Part shown: one piece after another, positions 1 through 9,000 of the stretch | How the letters are laid out: each line of letters begins with the position of its first letter | Position numbering within the stretch: the stretch's first letter is position 1 | From: an uncultured Eisenbergiella sp. | GTDB taxonomy: Bacteria > Bacillota > Clostridia > Lachnospirales > Lachnospiraceae | Assembly: GCA_910585455.1 (NCBI GenBank) | Contig: CAJUEL010000011.1 | Coordinates: 47,736-111,735 of the forward strand | DNA: 64,000 nt | Direction: 5' to 3' | Position numbers and translations under genes: made by a program | The notes under the pieces: model-generated | What the model was told of the DNA's origin: nothing | Seen by the model: only the letters and a program-made list of their open reading frames with translations | The model's database searches: none

Positions 1-773
1 TGCCAATCCGGAAAAAGCAGCGGATTTTCTGCTTCTATCTGGGCATGCGGTTTGACAAAAACCGTTACTGCAGCGCGCAGGAGAAAACATTTTATCCCCA
101 TGTCCTGTTTTCCTCCCGCTGTCCCATGTACAATGCGGACACCGGTTTTGACATGGTCTATCAGGAGAACAAGGTCCACAATTTAAAGCTCGCCGCTGCG
201 AAGCTTGACGGCATGCTGATCGGCCCGGGAGAAACCTTCTCCTTCTGGAAGGCGGTTCGTTTCGCGGACCGGGATGTGCCTTACCGGGAAGCCTTGGCGA
301 CGGTAAACGGCAGGCTGGTCACCGTGCCCGGCGGCGGGCTCTGCCAGCTTTCGAATCTGCTGTTCTGGGTTTTTTTACATTCCCCTCTCACCGTCACAGA
401 ACGGCACGGGCATCAGGTGAAGGACTTTCCGGAGCCCGAAAGCGATGCGCCCTGCGGCGTGGACGCAGCGGTGGCGGAGGGGTGGAAGGATTTGAAGGTC
501 AGAAACGATACGCCATATGCCTTTCAGATCGGCATTTCCTTCGATACGGCCGGCGTAACGGGAAGTCTGTATGTGCGGGAGGAGCCGGGCTTTTTCTGGC
601 AGGTGGAAAACGGACAGGTGCGGTATCAAAAAAAGCGGGACAGGGTGATCGAGGAGGCGGATGTGATACAGAAAAAGATTGGGCTGCCGGGCGGTATCGT
701 GTTGGAGGAAAGGCTTCTGTATACAAACCGCTGTGAAATCGGTTATGCCCTCCCGGAAGGGAGAATGATATGA
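1..773 (+). CDS. vanW: VanW-family protein, 5' end cut by window edge
   Basis: This is the VanW accessory protein of vanG-type glycopeptide-resistance clusters; its biochemical role is not established. The frame is open from the window edge, and the first two bases, TG, would be the end of an NTG start codon whose first base lies outside. That gives an N-terminus near MPIRKKQRIFCFYLGM, about the expected length (about 257 residues). Family signs are the TGFDMVYQENKV block, GETFSFW, the VPGGGLCQLSNLLFW core and the ERHGHQVKDFPEPESD segment. The stop overlaps the ligase start in an ATGA junction, so the two genes are translationally coupled. In known vanG operons vanW lies directly upstream of vanG, as here. 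An internal ATG at 45 is possible but would remove conserved residues. Confidence 0.85.
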   Translation, partial: PIRKKQRIFCFYLGMRFDKNRYCSAQEKTFYPHVLFSSRCPMYNADTGFDMVYQENKVHNLKLAAAKLDGMLIGPGETFSFWKAVRFADRDVPYREALATVNGRLVTVPGGGLCQLSNLLFWVFLHSPLTVTERHGHQVKDFPEPESDAPCGVDAAVAEGWKDLKVRNDTPYAFQIGISFDTAGVTGSLYVREEPGFFWQVENGQVRYQKKRDRVIEEADVIQKKIGLPGGIVLEERLLYTNRCEIGYALPEGRMI

Positions 774-1822
774 AAAAATACAACATTGCAGTATTATTCG
801 GCGGATGCTCCCCCGAATACAGCGTATCCCTGGAGTCGGCATACGGCGTTTTGACGCATATGGACCGCTCCCGTTTTACGCCCGTCATGATCGGGATATC
901 CAGGGCAGGGGACTGGTTTTATTTTCAGGGAGAGCCCGAAAAAATCCCGGAGGATAGCTGGCACAACAGAGAGGACTGTATCCCGGCGGTGCTGTCCCCA
1001 AACAGGAGCAGGCACGGGATTTTCTTATTAAAAGAGGAAGGAACAGCGTTTATAAGGATCGATGCCGCATTTCCGGTTTTGCATGGAAAAAACGGGGAGG
1101 ACGGCACGGTACAGGGAGCGGTTGCGCTGGCCGGCATTCCATTGGCAGGCTGTGATACCCTGTCCTCCGCCCTGTGCATGGACAAGGACAGGGCGCACAG
1201 GCTCGCCGTGGCGGCAGGCGTGCGGACGCCCAAATCCGTCGCCCTTTCCCGGGAGGGCTCCTATGAAAAGGCGAGGAGCTTCGGGCAAAGGAACGGATAT
1301 CCGCTGTTTGTCAAGCCTGTGCGCGCGGGCTCTTCCTTCGGCGTGACGAGGGTGATTTTAAAGGAACAGCTTGCGGATGCCCTTTCTCTGGCATTTCAGT
1401 ATGATGACACTGTCATCGTGGAGGAGGCGATAGAGGGCTTCGAGGTGGGCTGCGCGGTTTTGGGAAACGACAGCCTGTTTGTCGGGGAGGTGGACGAGAT
1501 CGAGCTGTCGGGGGGATTTTTCGATTTTACGGAAAAATATACCCTGAAAACCTCTGCGATCCATGTGCCCGCCCGGATTTCGGGGGAAAAGGCGGCGGAA
1601 ATCAAAGAGGCCGCGAAGCGCGTTTATAAGGCATTGGGGTGCCGCGTTTTTGCGCGGGTGGATTTGTTTCTGACGCCGGAGGGGGAAATCGTGTTCAATG
1701 AGGTCAATACCATTCCGGGCTTTACGGAGCACAGCCGGTATCCGGGGATGATGCGTGCGGCGGGAGTTTCTCTGGCGGATGTGGTCACAAAAATTCTTTT
1801 GCTGGCATTGGAGGAGCGTTGA
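770..1822 (+). CDS. vanG: D-alanine--D-serine ligase, VanG type
   Basis: This ATP-grasp ligase joins D-Ala to a second D-residue for peptidoglycan precursors. Over its 350 residues it follows what I recall of VanG (D-Ala-D-Ser ligase) more closely than housekeeping Ddl: FGGCSPEYSVSL at the N-terminus, FPVLHGKNGEDGT, the GCDTLSSALCMDKDRAH block, KPVRAGSSFGV, the omega-loop region FTEKYTLKTS and the C-terminal VFNEVNTIPGFT. Context agrees, with vanW upstream by a 4-bp overlap and a VanT-like racemase domain downstream. No vanXY gene lies between ligase and racemase, unlike the canonical order. The substrate call is inferred from similarity; a plain D-Ala-D-Ala ligase is the alternative. The regulators, if present, would lie before the window. 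Confidence 0.82.
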   Translation: MKKYNIAVLFGGCSPEYSVSLESAYGVLTHMDRSRFTPVMIGISRAGDWFYFQGEPEKIPEDSWHNREDCIPAVLSPNRSRHGIFLLKEEGTAFIRIDAAFPVLHGKNGEDGTVQGAVALAGIPLAGCDTLSSALCMDKDRAHRLAVAAGVRTPKSVALSREGSYEKARSFGQRNGYPLFVKPVRAGSSFGVTRVILKEQLADALSLAFQYDDTVIVEEAIEGFEVGCAVLGNDSLFVGEVDEIELSGGFFDFTEKYTLKTSAIHVPARISGEKAAEIKEAAKRVYKALGCRVFARVDLFLTPEGEIVFNEVNTIPGFTEHSRYPGMMRAAGVSLADVVTKILLLALEER

Positions 1823-1824
1823 AA

Positions 1825-3480
1825 ATGGGAATGCGGGAATGGCTGACCGATTATTCCAAGGGGGATAATCTTGCGCTGTATTGGAAAATATTTGGGGCGC
1901 GGGAGCGGGCGAAAAGCCGCTTCTTTCAGGATGTGCTGAATCTGATCTGCAGCCGCATGGCGCACCGGCATGGCGGCTATATCGGCAGGGGCGCTGTTCT
2001 GGAGGGGATTCCTTCCCTGCCCCACGGGCTGCACGGCGTTTATATTTCCCGGTTTGCCAAAATCGGGAAGGGCTGCCGGATTTACCAGAATGTGACGATC
2101 GGAGAAAAAGGACGCAAAGCGCCCACGATCGGCGATAACTGCCTGATCGGCGCGGGAGCGGTGCTTTTGGGCGATATCCGGATCGGAGCGGGTGCGAAAA
2201 TCGGCGCGGGAGCGGTGGTGTGCAGGGATGTGCCCGCGGGAGCGACGGCAGTTTCCAAACAGGCATATAGCGTGGAAAAGGAAGGCGAACAAAGGCGGGC
2301 TTCTTTAAGCATCCGGGAGCGGAAAGAAAAGCGGGAGTCTGCCCTGGCAGACGGGACAGAGGCTCCTGCACAGGCGGGCATCACACAGAGGGCGCGGGCG
2401 TGGATCGAGCTGGATGCGGACGCCCTGCGGTACAATGTGCGGGCGCTGCAGGGCAGGCTTCCGGCGGGATGCCGGCTGATGCCTGCGGTCAAGGCGGATG
2501 CCTACGGGCATGGCGCGGTCTGGATCGCAAAGCAGCTTGCCGGCGCCGGGGTGGACGCGTTTTGTGTGGCGTGCGCACAGGAAGGGGAGCAGCTTCGCCG
2601 CTGCGGCATAGAGGGAGAAATCCTGATTCTTGGCTATACGCCGCCACAGCAGCTGGAGCGTCTGGCGCGGTATGGGCTCACCCAGACCGTGGTGGATTTT
2701 TCCTATGCGGAAATGCTTCGGGAATCCGGCATGCGCCTGCATGTGCACGTCGGCGTGGACACCGGCATGCACCGGCTGGGAGAGCGCTGGGAAAATATGG
2801 AAAACATTTTCAGGATTTTTGAAATGGAAAACCTGACCGTAGACGGGCTGTTCACCCATCTGTGTGTAGCGGATTCTGCAAGGATAGAGGATCGGGAGTA
2901 TACCAAAAAGCAGGCGGAGGCTTTCTTTTCGGTAGCGGGACGCATACAGCGGCGGTTTGGATACCGGCCGAAGCTTCATCTGCTGTCCAGCGCGGGAATT
3001 TTTGCCTGTCCGGAATATGCGGCGGATTTTGTGCGTCCGGGCATCGCCCTTTACGGCGCATACGGAAACGGAATCTTAAGGCCGGTGCTTTCCTTAAAGG
3101 CGTATGTTGCCTGTGTGCAGACGCTTCATGACGGGGAAACGGCGGGCTACGGCAGGGCGTTTACGGCCGATGGAGAGCGCCGGATCGCGGTGCTGTCCAT
3201 CGGCTATGCGGACGGACTGCCCAGCGCCCTTTCGGAGGGAAAGGGCTGGGTGCTGCTTGGCGGAAAACGCGCGCCCATCGCGGGGCGCGTCTGCATGGAT
3301 CAGACGCTTGTGGATGTGACCGGGATTGACAGCGTACAGGCGGGGGATGTCGCGGTGCTGATCGGCAGGGACGGGCGGGAGGAAATTACCGCCGGAGAAA
3401 TGGCGGGATGGGCGCATACGATACCCAACGATATTTTGAGCCGCCTGGGAAGCAGGCTGGAACGGCTGCCCGTGGGCTGA
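1825..3480 (+). CDS. Fusion: hexapeptide-repeat (serine acetyltransferase-like) domain + VanT-like serine/alanine racemase
   Basis: The 551-residue protein has two parts. Residues about 1-160 form a left-handed beta-helix acyltransferase resembling the catalytic half of serine O-acetyltransferase (repeats such as IGDNCLIGAGAVLLG and IGAGAKIGAGAVV) without the helical CysE N-terminal domain. After a charged linker, residues about 185-551 form a PLP fold III racemase: AVKADAYGHG with the PLP lysine near residue 223, FTHLCVADS as in VanT proteins, the IGYADG motif, and a terminal HTIPNDIL block. Canonical VanT couples such a racemase to a membrane acyltransferase-3 domain; here a soluble hexapeptide domain takes that place. 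The start at 1825 has GGAGGAG eight bases upstream; an earlier TTG at 1819 overlaps the vanG stop. The likely product is D-Ser for VanG. Confidence 0.82.
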   Translation: MGMREWLTDYSKGDNLALYWKIFGARERAKSRFFQDVLNLICSRMAHRHGGYIGRGAVLEGIPSLPHGLHGVYISRFAKIGKGCRIYQNVTIGEKGRKAPTIGDNCLIGAGAVLLGDIRIGAGAKIGAGAVVCRDVPAGATAVSKQAYSVEKEGEQRRASLSIRERKEKRESALADGTEAPAQAGITQRARAWIELDADALRYNVRALQGRLPAGCRLMPAVKADAYGHGAVWIAKQLAGAGVDAFCVACAQEGEQLRRCGIEGEILILGYTPPQQLERLARYGLTQTVVDFSYAEMLRESGMRLHVHVGVDTGMHRLGERWENMENIFRIFEMENLTVDGLFTHLCVADSARIEDREYTKKQAEAFFSVAGRIQRRFGYRPKLHLLSSAGIFACPEYAADFVRPGIALYGAYGNGILRPVLSLKAYVACVQTLHDGETAGYGRAFTADGERRIAVLSIGYADGLPSALSEGKGWVLLGGKRAPIAGRVCMDQTLVDVTGIDSVQAGDVAVLIGRDGREEITAGEMAGWAHTIPNDILSRLGSRLERLPVG

Positions 3481-3490
3481 ATGCCGTAAC

Positions 3491-3534
3491 CGGTAACAGT
3501 TTGGACCTGGCTGAATAGTAGCGAACTGTTACCC
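3491..3534. repeat. GTAACAG palindromic repeat, copy 1
   Basis: Ten-base arms GGTAACAGTT (3492-3501) and AACTGTTACC (3524-3533) flank about 22 bases. The element lies directly after the racemase stop and could fold as a terminator-like hairpin. Related sequences occur at 15067, 21512, 45919, 48146 and 62545. Confidence 0.7.
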
Positions 3535-3561
3535 AAAGTTTACAAAAATTTTATTTTTTGC

Positions 3562-3590
3562 TTGCATTGTCCGGGAAAATGTGGTAGAGT
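3562..3590 (+). promoter_or_regulatory. Promoter of the rimP-nusA-infB operon
   Basis: TTGCAT (3562-3567) and TAGAGT (3585-3590) are 17 bases apart, a sigma-A-type arrangement. It is the only good candidate before rimP and lies 130 bases upstream of its start. Confidence 0.65.
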
Positions 3591-3617
3591 ATTTCTTGAT
3601 GATAAGGTGTTGGTGTG

Positions 3618-3645
3618 AGAGTGGGTTGCAAACCCACTCTTCTTT
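3618..3645 (+). terminator. Leader hairpin with T-rich tail upstream of rimP (possible attenuator)
   Basis: A perfect 10-bp stem AGAGTGGGTT / AACCCACTCT encloses the loop GCA and is followed by TTCTTTATT. It sits between the operon promoter and rimP, so transcription must read through it to reach nusA. That layout suits control of the operon by NusA-dependent termination, which is inference. Confidence 0.6.
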
Positions 3646-3719
3646 ATTAGTGTGGGCAGCGTTGCCGGCGTTTTCCGGAGCCGTTACCCCTGCTCCATGA
3701 TAGAATCCGGAGGTGAGAC

Positions 3720-4184
3720 ATGTCAAGAAAGGAAACCTACGAGGAAAGGACCAGACAGCTCCTTATGCCGATCGCCCGGCAGGCTGGTGTGGAAATCTAC
3801 GATGTGGAATATGTAAAGGAAGGCAGCGACTGGTATCTGCGCGCTTACATCGATAAGCCCGGCGGCGTGAACATAAATGACTGTGAAACTGTGAGCCGTT
3901 CGTTGTCTGCACAGCTTGATCAGGAGGATTTTGTGGAGGATGCCTATATTCTGGAGGTCAGCTCTCCGGGGCTTGGAAGAGCTCTCAAAAAGGATGAGCA
4001 TCTGCAAAAAAGCCTGGGACAGGAAGTGGAAATCAGGTTGTATAAGCCGAAGGATCACTGCAAGGAGTTTACGGGCACGCTGATACGCTTTGACGGAGAA
4101 GCGCTCGTGATTGCGCAGGCGGACAAGGAAATAACATTTGCCAGAAAAGAGATCGCACTGGTCAGGCTGGCACTTGATTTTTGA
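3720..4184 (+). CDS. rimP: Ribosome maturation factor RimP
   Basis: RimP (DUF150 family) assists late maturation of the 30S subunit. The 154-residue protein has the usual length, with the N-terminal YDVEYVKEGSDWYLRAYID segment, the VEDAYILEVSSPGLGRAL signature in the middle, and an SH3-like C-terminal domain around residues 90-154. The start has GGAGGTGAG just upstream. It opens the translation operon, with nusA 15 bases downstream, the order common to most Firmicutes. Control is likely through the promoter and leader hairpin at 3562-3645. Confidence 0.95.
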   Translation: MSRKETYEERTRQLLMPIARQAGVEIYDVEYVKEGSDWYLRAYIDKPGGVNINDCETVSRSLSAQLDQEDFVEDAYILEVSSPGLGRALKKDEHLQKSLGQEVEIRLYKPKDHCKEFTGTLIRFDGEALVIAQADKEITFARKEIALVRLALDF

Positions 4185-4199
4185 AAAATGGAGGATGAA

Positions 4200-5426
4200 A
4201 TGAACAAGGAATTAATGGAAGCACTGGATATCCTGGAGAAGGAGAAGGAGATCAGCAAGGAGACGTTGTTTGAAGCGATTGAAAATTCCCTGATCACGGC
4301 GTGCAAGCAGCATTTCGGCAAGGCGGACAATGTGAAGGTGGAAATCGACCGGGAAACCTGCGACTTTTTATGCTATGCGGAAAAGGAAGTGGTGGAAACG
4401 GAGGACGACGTGGAAGACGATTGTCTGCAGATTCCGTTGGACAAGGCGCGGGAAATCTCCAAAAGGGCGGAAGTGGGAGAAATCATCCATGTGGAAATCA
4501 AGTCCAAAAGCTTTGGGCGGATCGCGACGCAGAACGCGAAGAACGTGATTTTACAAAAGATCCGGGAAGAGGAGAGAAGCGTCGTTTATAACCAGTATTT
4601 TGAAAAAGAAAAGGATGTGGTGACCGGCGTTGTACAGCGCTATCTGGGCAGGAACATCAGCATTAACCTGGGAAAGGCGGATGCGATCCTGAATGAGAGC
4701 GAGCAGGTAAAGGGTGAGATATTCAAGCCCACGGAGCGGATCAAGGTGTATATCCTGGAGGTGAAAAATACGCCCAAGGGTCCCCGCATTTTAGTGAGCC
4801 GCACGCATCCGGAGCTGGTCAAACGGCTGTTTGAATCAGAGGTCACAGAGATCCGGGACGGTACGGTGGAAATCAAGAGCATCGCGCGGGAGGCGGGCAG
4901 CAGGACCAAGATCGCGGTGTGGTCCAACAATCCCAATGTGGATGCGGTTGGCGCCTGCGTAGGCATGAATGGTTCCAGGGTCAATGCGATCGTGGATGAG
5001 CTGCGGGGTGAAAAAATCGATATCGTCACCTGGGATGATAATCCCGGCAACCTGATTCAGAATGCGCTTTCACCGGCGAAGATTGTAGCAGTGTTTGCGG
5101 ATCCGGAGGAAAGAACGGCAAAGGTGGTCGTTCCGGATTATCAGCTTTCTCTGGCAATCGGTAAGGAAGGACAGAATGCCAGACTGGCGGCCCGGCTGAC
5201 CGGATATAAGATCGACATCAAATCGGAGACACAGGCGAAGGATGCGGTGGGCTTCCGTTATGAGGATTATCTTGGCGACGATTATGACGAGGAAGAGTAC
5301 GACGGGGAGTATGAGGAGGAGTACGACGATTCCGAAGAAGGTTACGTAGACGAAGCGGAAGGCTATGAGGGTGAAGCGGAAGGCTACGATGACGAGGGAA
5401 CTTTTGAGGAAGAGACCGATGAATAA
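4200..5426 (+). CDS. nusA: Transcription termination/antitermination factor NusA
   Basis: NusA binds RNA polymerase and modulates pausing, intrinsic termination and antitermination. The N-terminal polymerase-binding domain (LEKEKEISKETLFEAIENSL) is followed by an S1 domain (about 130-200) and two KH domains (GACVGMNGSRVNAIV; then LAIGKEGQNARLAARLTG). I chose ATG 4200 because GGAGG lies five bases upstream; the in-frame ATG at 4188 contains that ribosome binding site. The last 50 residues are an unusual D/E/Y/G-rich repeat tail (EEEYDGEYEEEYDD, then EGYEGEAEGYDDEG), longer than in most NusA proteins. The stop overlaps ylxR by eight bases. Confidence 0.95.
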   Translation: MNKELMEALDILEKEKEISKETLFEAIENSLITACKQHFGKADNVKVEIDRETCDFLCYAEKEVVETEDDVEDDCLQIPLDKAREISKRAEVGEIIHVEIKSKSFGRIATQNAKNVILQKIREEERSVVYNQYFEKEKDVVTGVVQRYLGRNISINLGKADAILNESEQVKGEIFKPTERIKVYILEVKNTPKGPRILVSRTHPELVKRLFESEVTEIRDGTVEIKSIAREAGSRTKIAVWSNNPNVDAVGACVGMNGSRVNAIVDELRGEKIDIVTWDDNPGNLIQNALSPAKIVAVFADPEERTAKVVVPDYQLSLAIGKEGQNARLAARLTGYKIDIKSETQAKDAVGFRYEDYLGDDYDEEEYDGEYEEEYDDSEEGYVDEAEGYEGEAEGYDDEGTFEEETDE

Positions 5427-5691
5427 AAAGATCCCAATGAGGCAATGTGTGGGCTGCGGTGAAATGAAGAGCAAGAAGGAAATGATGCGCGTTTTAAAAA
5501 CACCGGAGGGTCCCATCATATTGGATGTGACAGGAAGAAAAAACGGCAGGGGCGCCTACCTTTGTAAAAATCTGGAGTGCTTAAAAAGCGCTCGAAAGAA
5601 CAAGGGGCTGGAGCGTTCCTTCAAGATGAGTATTCCGGATGAGGTTTATGACAGCCTGGAAAGGGAGTTTGGTGAGAGTGATACCGAATAA
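5419..5691 (+). CDS. ylxR: YlxR / RnpM family RNA-binding protein (DUF448)
   Basis: This small basic protein of 90 residues begins MNKKIPMRQCVGCGEMKSKK, the YlxR hallmark, and contains DVTGRKNGRGAYLC. Homologues have been linked to RNase P modulation in Bacillus. The start overlaps the nusA stop by eight bases and the end overlaps the L7Ae-family gene. This nusA-ylxR-ylxQ-infB order is typical of Firmicutes and supports the call. Confidence 0.93.
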   Translation: MNKKIPMRQCVGCGEMKSKKEMMRVLKTPEGPIILDVTGRKNGRGAYLCKNLECLKSARKNKGLERSFKMSIPDEVYDSLEREFGESDTE

Positions 5692-6019
5692 AATATTTTC
5701 ATTGCTGGGTCTTGCCACAAAGGCAGGCAGAACTGCCAGCGGTGAATTCATGACGGAGAGCGCCGTCAAGTCCGGGAAAGCGTATCTGGTGATCTGCGGA
5801 ACGGATGCTTCGGATAATACAAAGAAAAACTTTCGTAATATGTGCGGGTTTTACAGAGTACCTTATTTTGAATATGGCACGAAGGAAGAGTTGGGTCACG
5901 CGATGGGGAAGGAAATGAGAGCGTCCCTCGCCGTGACGGATGCCGGGTTTGCAAAGAGCCTGAAAAGACATCTGGAAGAGACTGGAAATGAGACGGAGGT
6001 AGGAGTATGGCAAAAATGA
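5672..6019 (+). CDS. ylxQ: L7Ae-family RNA-binding protein YlxQ
   Basis: A protein of about 115 residues resembling the L7Ae/L30e/S12e family, whose members bind kink-turn RNAs. Recognisable parts are NKIFSLLGLATKAGRTASGE, the central YLVICGTDASDNTKKNF stretch and the C-terminal AVTDAGFAKSL. GTG 5672 follows GGGAG by four bases; GTG 5678 is an equally plausible start. The 5' end overlaps ylxR by about 20 bases and the 3' end overlaps infB by 13 bases, so the set is tightly coupled. Its exact role is unknown. Confidence 0.85.
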   Translation: MRVIPNKIFSLLGLATKAGRTASGEFMTESAVKSGKAYLVICGTDASDNTKKNFRNMCGFYRVPYFEYGTKEELGHAMGKEMRASLAVTDAGFAKSLKRHLEETGNETEVGVWQK

Positions 6020-9000
6020 AGGTACATGAGCTTGCAAAAGAACTGGATATAAAAAGTAAGGATATTATTTCCTTTTTAAAGGAAAAAGGGCTGGATGTGA
6101 AGGCGGCGCAAAGCTCGGTAGAGGAGGATGCAGCCGCCTGGGTGCGGAAAAAGTTTTCGGCAAAGGAGTCCGGGGCATCGGACAAAAAGCCGATGGCAGA
6201 TAAACCGGATGCGGTAAAACAGCCGGAAAAGGAAAGCATAGCAAAGCAACAGCCGGATAAAGCAAAAGAGCCGGATGCAGAAAAACAGCCGGATAAAGCA
6301 AAGCAGGCGGAAAGGATGACACAGGTGGAGAAAACGGAAGAATCTACGACAAAAACGGATTCCCAGTCCACAACCGGTCAGGAGACGAAAGACGGACAGG
6401 CGAAGCCGCATAAAAAGCCGAAGATCATTGTTGTGAACAATCCGCAGAACAGCAGGATGAAAGGTAACGGCTTTGGAAATAATACGGAAAAGAAGGGCGT
6501 CCGCAGCAATGAGGGCGGCCGCAATAATGAAGGAAAACGCAATGATGCCGGCAGAAACGGTGAGAAACGTGCAAACGACGGCAGGAGTGACGCCCGTAAC
6601 GGGGAAAACAGAAACCGGGATAACAGAGGCGGCAAAAATAACGGCGGCTCTTCCCGGCAGGGAAACAGAAGCGGCGGCATCCGCGTGGAGAGCAGACCGT
6701 TAATCCGTCCGCTGACGAAGCCGACACAGCCGGTGATGCCCGATGAAAAGCTTTTAAGCCGGGAACGCGCGGCGAAGGAGGCTGCGGAAAAGGCAGCGCG
6801 GGCGGCGGAAATCGAAGCCCAGAAGAAAGAGGATGCGCTCCGCGCGGAACGCGCCAGGGAGGAAGCCTTAAAGGCGGCGGAAAAACAGGCGGCCAGGGCA
6901 GAAAACACAGAGCGCGTAGAAAACAGAGGCGGCATGTTAAATGCCGGACGCAGCGACAGAAATACAGCGCAGAACCGGGATTATGCCAGATCGGATAACA
7001 GAAATGCCGGCCGCAATGAGAGAAACAGCGGCAGAGGCGATCAGCCCCGCAGCGACGGTCAAAGAGGCGGTCAGGGAAGAAGCGATTTTTCCAGAAACGG
7101 ACAGCCCAGAAACGACGCCGGACGCAGTGATTTTGGCAGAAACGGACAGCCCAGAAACGACAGGGGCGACAGAAGCTCTGCGCCCGGCAGAAATGCAGGC
7201 CAAAGGAATGGGCAGGAAAGGACGCAGGGTGGCAATGGACAAAGAAGAGACCAGAACCGTACAGGTTTTAACGGCGGCGCAAGGGATAATCAGGGCTTTA
7301 ATCGCAATGCGGATGGCAGCCGCACTGGTCAGGGTAGCGGGCGCTCTTTCTCAAATAGCGGCCGTCCTGCAGGAGGCGATGGCAGGCAGAACAATAACTT
7401 CAGAAAACCGGCAGCGTCTAAGGGCTTTACGCCGGAGGCTCCCGCAAAGGATACGGAAAAGCAGCGTGACAACAGGCGCTTAAATCAGCAGGATCGGGAT
7501 AAAAAGTCCAGAAAGGACGCGATCTATGAGGACGATAACGCGGCGAATCTGAAGACCAAAAATAAAGCCGGACGCTTTATCAAGCCCGAACCGAAGGCGG
7601 CAGAGCCGGAAGAAGCGATCAAGGTGATCACGCTTCCCGATTCTATCACCGTAAAGGAGCTGGCGGAAAAGATGCGGATGCAGCCCGCCGCGATCATCAA
7701 GAAGCTTTTCCTGGAGGGCAAGATCGTGACCGTCAATCAGGAGCTTTCCTACGAGGATGCGGAGAATATCGCCATCGAATACGATATCATCTGTGAGCGG
7801 GAAGTCAAGGTGGACGTGATCGAGGAGCTTTTGAAGGAGGACGAGGAGCAGGAAGCGGATATGATCACAAGACCGCCCGTCATCTGCGTGATGGGACATG
7901 TGGATCACGGCAAAACCTCCCTGCTTGACGCGATCCGTAAGACCAACGTGACGGACCGCGAGGCCGGCGGCATCACGCAGCACATCGGCGCTTATACCGT
8001 GCAGATCAACGGACAGAAGATCACCTTCCTGGATACGCCCGGACATGAGGCGTTTACCGCCATGCGTATGCGCGGCGCGAATTCCACGGATATCGCGGTG
8101 CTGGTGGTGGCGGCTGATGACGGCGTGATGCCCCAGACCGTGGAGGCGATCAACCACGCCAAGGCGGCAGGCATTGAAATCATCGTTGCCGTGAACAAAA
8201 TTGATAAGCCCAACGCGAACATCGACCGGGTGAAGCAGGAGCTGACCGAGTACGAGCTGGTTGCGGAGGATTGGGGCGGAAGCACCGTGTTTGTGCCCGT
8301 TTCCGCCAAGACCGGCGAAGGGCTGCAGACGCTTTTGGAGATGATCCTTTTGACGGCAGAGGTGTTGGAGCTTAAGGCGAATCCGGACCGTATGGCGAGA
8401 GGTCTTGTCATTGAGGCGGAGCTGGATAAGGGCAGAGGTCCTGTGGCCAGAGTGCTGGTGCAAAAGGGCACGCTGCATGTGGGCGACTTCGTATCCGCCG
8501 GCTCTTCCAGCGGTAAGGTTCGTGCGATGATCGACGATAAGGGAAAGCGCGTCAAAGAAGCGGGACCTTCCATGCCCGTGGAAATATTGGGTCTTTCCGA
8601 TGTGCCGGATGCAGGAGACGTGTTTATCGCCCATGAAAGCGATAAGGAAGCGAAGTCCTATGCGGCGGCGTTCATCGAACAGAATAAGGAAAAGAAGCTG
8701 GAGGAAACCAAATCCAGAATGTCTCTGGACGATCTGTTCAACCAGATTCAGGAGGGCAATTTAAAGGAGCTCAATCTGATCGTCAAGGCGGACGTGCAGG
8801 GCAGTGTGGAAGCGGTCAAGCAGAGCCTGTTGAAGCTTTCCAACGAAGAAGTGGTGGTAAAATGCATCCACGGCGGCGTCGGTGCGATCAACGAATCCGA
8901 TGTCACGCTGGCGAGCGCGTCCAACGCGATCATCATCGGCTTCAATGTGCGTCCTGACGCGACGGCCAAGGCGACGGCGGAAACGGAAGGCGTTGATGTG

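Noticed and set aside
6378..7483. Long reverse and alternative frames over the IF-2 repeat region
   Set aside because: They are by-products of Arg/Asn/Gly codon bias; the plus-strand frame joins conserved IF-2 domains on both sides.
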